Shown here piece by piece: positions 61,085 through 64,000 of a stretch of 64,000 nucleotides of DNA. The stretch spans positions 1,736,001 to 1,800,000 of the forward strand of contig CAVQGM010000002.1 of the NCBI GenBank assembly GCA_963712065.1, written 5' to 3'. Made by a program: the position numbers and the translations under genes. Position 1 is the first letter of the stretch, and every line of letters begins with the position of its first letter. Below the pieces are notes generated by a model. It was not told the origin of the DNA. It was given only the letters and a program-made list of their open reading frames with translations, and searched no databases. Source of the DNA: CAVQGM01 sp963712065. Its GTDB lineage: Bacteria > Actinomycetota > Acidimicrobiia > Acidimicrobiales > Acidimicrobilacustridaceae.

Positions 61085-62240
61085 CTAGTCGTAGGTGGCC
61101 TCGACCCACCACCGGCCGCCCTCGAGGGCGAGCAGGTGGGCCCGGCCGTCGGCGACCACCTGGAAGCGGGCCCGGCGGCGGGCGGCGGCCGGGTCCCACC
61201 AGCGCTCCTCGCACGGCCACGGCCCGGCCCATGCCTCGACCGCGGCCCAGGGACCACCGTCGACCGAGAGGCGGGCCGGGGGCCGGGTGGCCTGGCCCCG
61301 GCCGTCGACGGCGACGGGGGTGCCGGTGCCGTCGACCACCTCGGCCGGGCGGGGGGCCGGGGGCACCGTGGCCGGGGCGGGCGGGGGGACCCGTCCCGGC
61401 CACGGTGCGGTGCCCTTGCCACCGATCCCGGGGCCGCCGGGCACGAGGGCCCGGGGCTCGGTGAGGTCGACGGCGGCGGCGGGCACGAGGGCGATGCGCT
61501 CGGCCGGGCCCCGACCACCCCGCCATTCGGGCACGGTGACGGCGTCGGGACCGAGCAGGCCCTGCACCCGGGCGAGGGCGCGGGCGGCCCGGTCGGCGCC
61601 GGCGGTCTCACCACCCCAGAACCCGAGTTGGCGACCCCGGCCGGGGACGACCTCGTCGGGCACGAGGGCGAGGTGGGCGACCCCGGCGGTGGGGCGTCCG
61701 ACGGTGGGACCGGTGAGCCACCCGTCGAGCTGCCATCGGGCCCGCTCGGCCACCGCGGCGGCGCCGAGGGTGCCCTCGTGGCGCCAGGCCCGCTCGAGCC
61801 GCTCGCCGTGCTCGGTCTCGACCACGATCACGACGCGGGTGCAGGCCAGGCCCCGCTGCGAGAGCCGGTCGTGGAGGTCGTCGGCCAGGCGCTTGGCGGT
61901 GAAGGCGATCACGTCGACCCGGTCGGCGGGCGGGTCGATCTCGGCCTCGACGGCGCAGCTCGGGCGGGGGGGGATGGCGTCGGGCGGGACGGGGGTCGAG
62001 GCCGCGGGCCAGCCGGTGGGCCCACGTCCCCGCGGCGCCGAACCGGCCGACCACGTCGGCGGGGTCGAGGGCGGCGAAGGCGCCGAGGGTGGGCAGCCCG
62101 AGGCGGACGAGCACGTCGGCGAGCACGGCGCCGTCGTCGCCGAGGCCGGCGAGCACGGCGACCGGGAGGGGGGCGAGGAAGGCCGCTCCCCCGCCGGGGT
62201 CGACGACGATGGTGGGGTCGGCGTGGCGGGGCGAGCGACC
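61085..62240 (-). pseudogene. imuB: imuB, C-terminal half (Y-family DNA polymerase-like)
   Basis: The fragment starts within a frame reading AAFLAPLPVAVLAGLGDDG, then LGLPTLGAFAALDPADVVGR (little-finger hinge), IAFTAKRLADDLHDRL, GGRGPAERIALVPAAAVDL and a C-terminal WEA-type end. These match the second half of ImuB. One frame change occurs near 61975-62000. No N-terminal half lies upstream on this strand: from ~62250 the sequence becomes a decarboxylase. ImuB bridges DnaE2 and the sliding clamp in SOS mutagenesis. The matching N-terminal half is on the plus strand at 63606-64000, so the gene has been split. Confidence 0.8.
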
Positions 62241-62249
62241 AGGGCGACA

Positions 62250-62627
62250 TCTTCTCGGCTCGAGGGCGATCGAGCGGGCCCTCCCCGAGCGCCGCCACTC
62301 GCCCCCGGGCCGAGTCGTTCACCCCCAACGCAGTCGAGGCCTCGGTCGGGGCCGAGGGCACGAACGAGAGCGCCCGGGGATGGTCCTGGGAGATGCACGC
62401 CGGGGCCAGCACCTCCACCCACCGGCGCAGGGCCTCCTCGCCGCCCAGGCCCTCGGGGGGATCGTCCGCCCGGCGGCGGCGAGGGCGTCGGGCGGCACCG
62501 GGCCGTCGAGGGTCGGCTCGTCCCGCACCCGGTCGAGGGCGTAGCCGAGCACGGCGGCGGCCAGGGCCTCGGTGCGGTCGTCGTAGGTGTGCACGCGGGC
62601 GGGGCCGTCGAGCGCGGGATCGGTCAC
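62250..62627 (-). pseudogene. PLP-dependent decarboxylase, N-terminal fragment
   Basis: From GTG 62627 the product reads HTYDDRTEALAAAVLGYAL, then PVPPDALAAAGRTIPPEGLG, after adding one base to the G6 run at 62455-62460 (C6 on this strand). It continues EVLAPACISQDHPRALSFVP, the start of a group II (aspartate/tyrosine-type) PLP decarboxylase. After SAPTEAS the family pattern stops, near 62335, and no PLP lysine domain follows. The fragment ends beside the imuB half. It shares the divergent gap with imuA, which holds a LexA box. The decarboxylase remainder is predicted beyond the right window edge. Confidence 0.65.
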
Positions 62628-62741
62628 CGTCCCATCGTGGCGCAGTGCGGGCCGTCGGCCCTCGCTCCCCGAGCTGGCTTCGAGAACGGCCGTCGTCGGC
62701 GGCGGTCGCTCCCCGCCGGCACCGCAGGGGACTTGCGGGTT

Positions 62742-62757
62742 TCGAACATATGTTCGA
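62742..62757. promoter_or_regulatory. Perfect LexA (SOS) box upstream of imuA
   Basis: TCGAACATATGTTCGA is a 16-bp perfect palindrome with the GAAC-N4-GTTC core. It overlaps GATACT (62756-62761), the probable imuA -10, by 2 bases. Confidence 0.9.
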
Positions 62758-62766
62758 TACTGGACC

Positions 62767-63561
62767 GTGGCCATGACCGAACCCTCGGCGTCCTCCGCAC
62801 CGGCCGCGGAGCCGGGCCTGCCGCCCGAGCTGCGCCGGTTGGTCGAACGTACCCGCCCGGTGGCCCTGGCGCGCGAGCAGCAGCTGCCCGTGCTCGACGC
62901 CCTCGCCCCCTGGTCCCCGGCAGGGCCCTCCGCCGGGGCGCCACGGTGGTCGTGGCCGGGGCCGACGGCGCCACCTCCCTCGCCCTCGCCCTGGCGGCGG
63001 GGGCGTCGGCCGCCGGCTCGTGGGTCGCCGCCGTCGGCCTGCCCGACCTCGGCCTGCCCGCCGCCGCCGAGCTCGGCGTCGCCCTCGAGCGCCTGGCCGT
63101 CGTCCGTCGCCCGCCTCCGGCGTCGTGGGGCACCGTCGTCGCCGCCCTCATCGGGGCCTTCGACGTGATCCTGCTCGCTCCCGCCCACCGCGTGCGCCCG
63201 GCCGACGCCCGCCGCCTCGCCGCCCGGGCGCGCGAGCGGGTGCGTGCTCGTCGCCCTCGCCCCACCCGATCGTCGGGGGGCGCCGGGCGACGCCGACGTC
63301 ACCCTCACGGTCGCCACCACCCGGTGGGAGGGCCTCGGCTCGGGCCACGGCCACCGCCGCGCCCGCCGGGTCGAGGTCGTCGCTGGCGGTCGCCGGGAGG
63401 CCGACCGCCCCCGCCGGATCGAGCTGTGGCTCCCGTCCCCGGACCCGGCCGTCCCGTCGGCCCCGTCGGCCCGCGTCGGCCCCGACACCGACACTCACAC
63501 CGACACCGCCGGTGGCGCCCTCGCCCCGGTCGTGCCCCACACCCGGCGGCGTTCCGGCTGA
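62767..63561 (+). CDS. imuA: ImuA (RecA-like SOS mutagenesis protein), two frameshifts
   Basis: Three frames join to about 264 residues. The first gives LPPELRRLVERTRPVALARE; the second (from ~62930) RGATVVVAGADGATSLALAL, then GSWVAAVGLPDLGLPAAAEL and VILLAPAHRVRPADARRLA; the third (from ~63235) VLVALAPPDRRGAPGDADVT. This is the truncated RecA-like ImuA type found with imuB and dnaE2. A Walker A-like loop is degenerate, as is usual. GTG 62767 fits the GATACT -10; ATG 62773 is the alternative. The LexA box in front makes it SOS-inducible. Confidence 0.75.
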
Positions 63562-63605
63562 CCGGCGACCGGCCCGGGGGCGATCGCCGGGGGGGAGCGC
63601 CGCCG

Positions 63606-64000
63606 GTGGCGCGTTGCCCCGACGGGCCGGTGGGGGCCGCCGGGCCCCGGCCCACGAGCCGGGGGCGGGCGGGCCAACCGCGTGCTGGCCACCTCGCCCG
63701 CCGCCCGGGCCGAGGGCGTCACCGCCGGCCAACGCCGGCGTGAGGCCCAGGGGCGCGGTCCCGACCTCGCGGTGATCGAGCACGACGAGCACGGCGACGC
63801 CGGCTCTTCGAGCCGATCGCCGGCGCCCTCGAGGTGTTCACCCCTCGCATCGAGCTCACCCGGCCCGGCACCGCCGGGTTCGCCACGCGGGGCCCCGCCC
63901 GCTTCTTCGGTGGTGACGACGTGCTCGCCGCCCGGGTGCGCGCCGCCGTCGACACCGCCCTCGCCCCGTTCGGGTGGACCGGGCACGCCCACGTCGGCAT
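63606..64000 (+). pseudogene. imuB: imuB, N-terminal half (continues beyond window)
   Basis: The stretch directly after imuA reads VARCPDGPVGAAG (the palm start), then NRVLATSPAARAEGVTAGQR, RREAQGRGPDLAVIEHDEHG and, after a frame change near 63810, FTPRIELTRPGTAGFATRGP and ARFFGGDDVL. It stops at the window edge in ALAPFGWTGHAHVG. These are the first ~150 residues of ImuB. At least two one-base frame breaks are present. The matching C-terminal half is on the opposite strand at 61085-62240. Confidence 0.7.

Noticed and set aside
1..64000. tRNA, rRNA, insertion sequence or prophage
   Set aside because: No tRNA-like T-loop sequences, transposase, integrase or phage structural genes were found.

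Overview
The window reads as one stretch of a very GC-rich actinobacterial chromosome. Mycothiol chemistry (a mycothiol-conjugate amidase at 49.2-50.1 kb), four F420-type luciferase-like oxidoreductases, a KstR-like regulator, a WS/DGAT acyltransferase, actinobacterial LexA boxes of the form GAAC-N4-GTTC and many leaderless promoters all fit Actinomycetota. The mix of luciferase-like enzymes, nitronate monooxygenases and acyl-CoA dehydrogenases suggests class Acidimicrobiia, but that placement is an inference. I found no tRNA, rRNA, CRISPR array, insertion sequence or prophage.

Layout. 0-4.1 kb: a partial glycosyltransferase, a DUF2332 protein, a NUDIX hydrolase and a membrane-tethered methyltransferase. 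4.2-6.95 kb: an acyl-CoA dehydrogenase - KstR-like TetR - F420 oxidoreductase run with an operator over the promoter. 7-10.8 kb: DUF983 protein, membrane proteins and a degenerate GGDEF-EAL protein. 10.9-24.6 kb: geranylgeranyl-reductase-type flavoprotein, nitronate monooxygenase, acyl-CoA dehydrogenases including glutaryl-CoA dehydrogenase, an acyl-CoA synthetase, an HSD4-type SDR and an unusual alkaline phosphatase. This is a lipid, sterol or aromatic acyl-CoA catabolic neighbourhood. 24.6-34.4 kb: response regulator, RecB-like nuclease, PAP2 phosphatase, DsbA-like protein, WS/DGAT, Ser/Thr kinase, SDR and a methyltransferase-DNA glycosylase fusion. 34.4-44.6 kb: an LPXTG-anchored CocE-type hydrolase, a DUF7064-like protein, a carotenoid oxygenase, an F420 oxidoreductase, a thioesterase, an amidase and a thiolase. 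44.6-54.7 kb: thermonuclease lipoprotein, ChbG-type deacetylase, GNAT, a TetR/nitronate monooxygenase pair, Mca, a PhoU/TrkA-C protein, PEBP, LemA, a channel-like protein and DoxX. 54.8-64 kb: the SOS mutasome region (dnaE2, imuA and imuB) with two LexA boxes.

Three patterns run across the genes. First, most genes start 6-9 nt after a TANNNT hexamer, which indicates leaderless transcription, and this helped choose start codons. Second, a 48-bp palindromic element with fixed 12-bp arms occurs three times between genes, and two copies lie exactly 1 nt from a short tandem repeat. Third, about 17 genes or gene parts need one-base frame corrections, often in runs of six or more G or C. They cluster at 39-41.5 kb and 54.8-64 kb, so many may be sequence errors.

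The most striking structure is at the right end. The C-terminal half of imuB lies on the minus strand (61.1-62.2 kb), fused to the N-terminal part of a PLP decarboxylase. The N-terminal half of imuB lies on the plus strand after imuA and runs off the window. A single inversion, real or an assembly error, with one breakpoint in imuB and one in the decarboxylase gene explains this. Undoing it puts imuA, imuB and dnaE2 on one strand.
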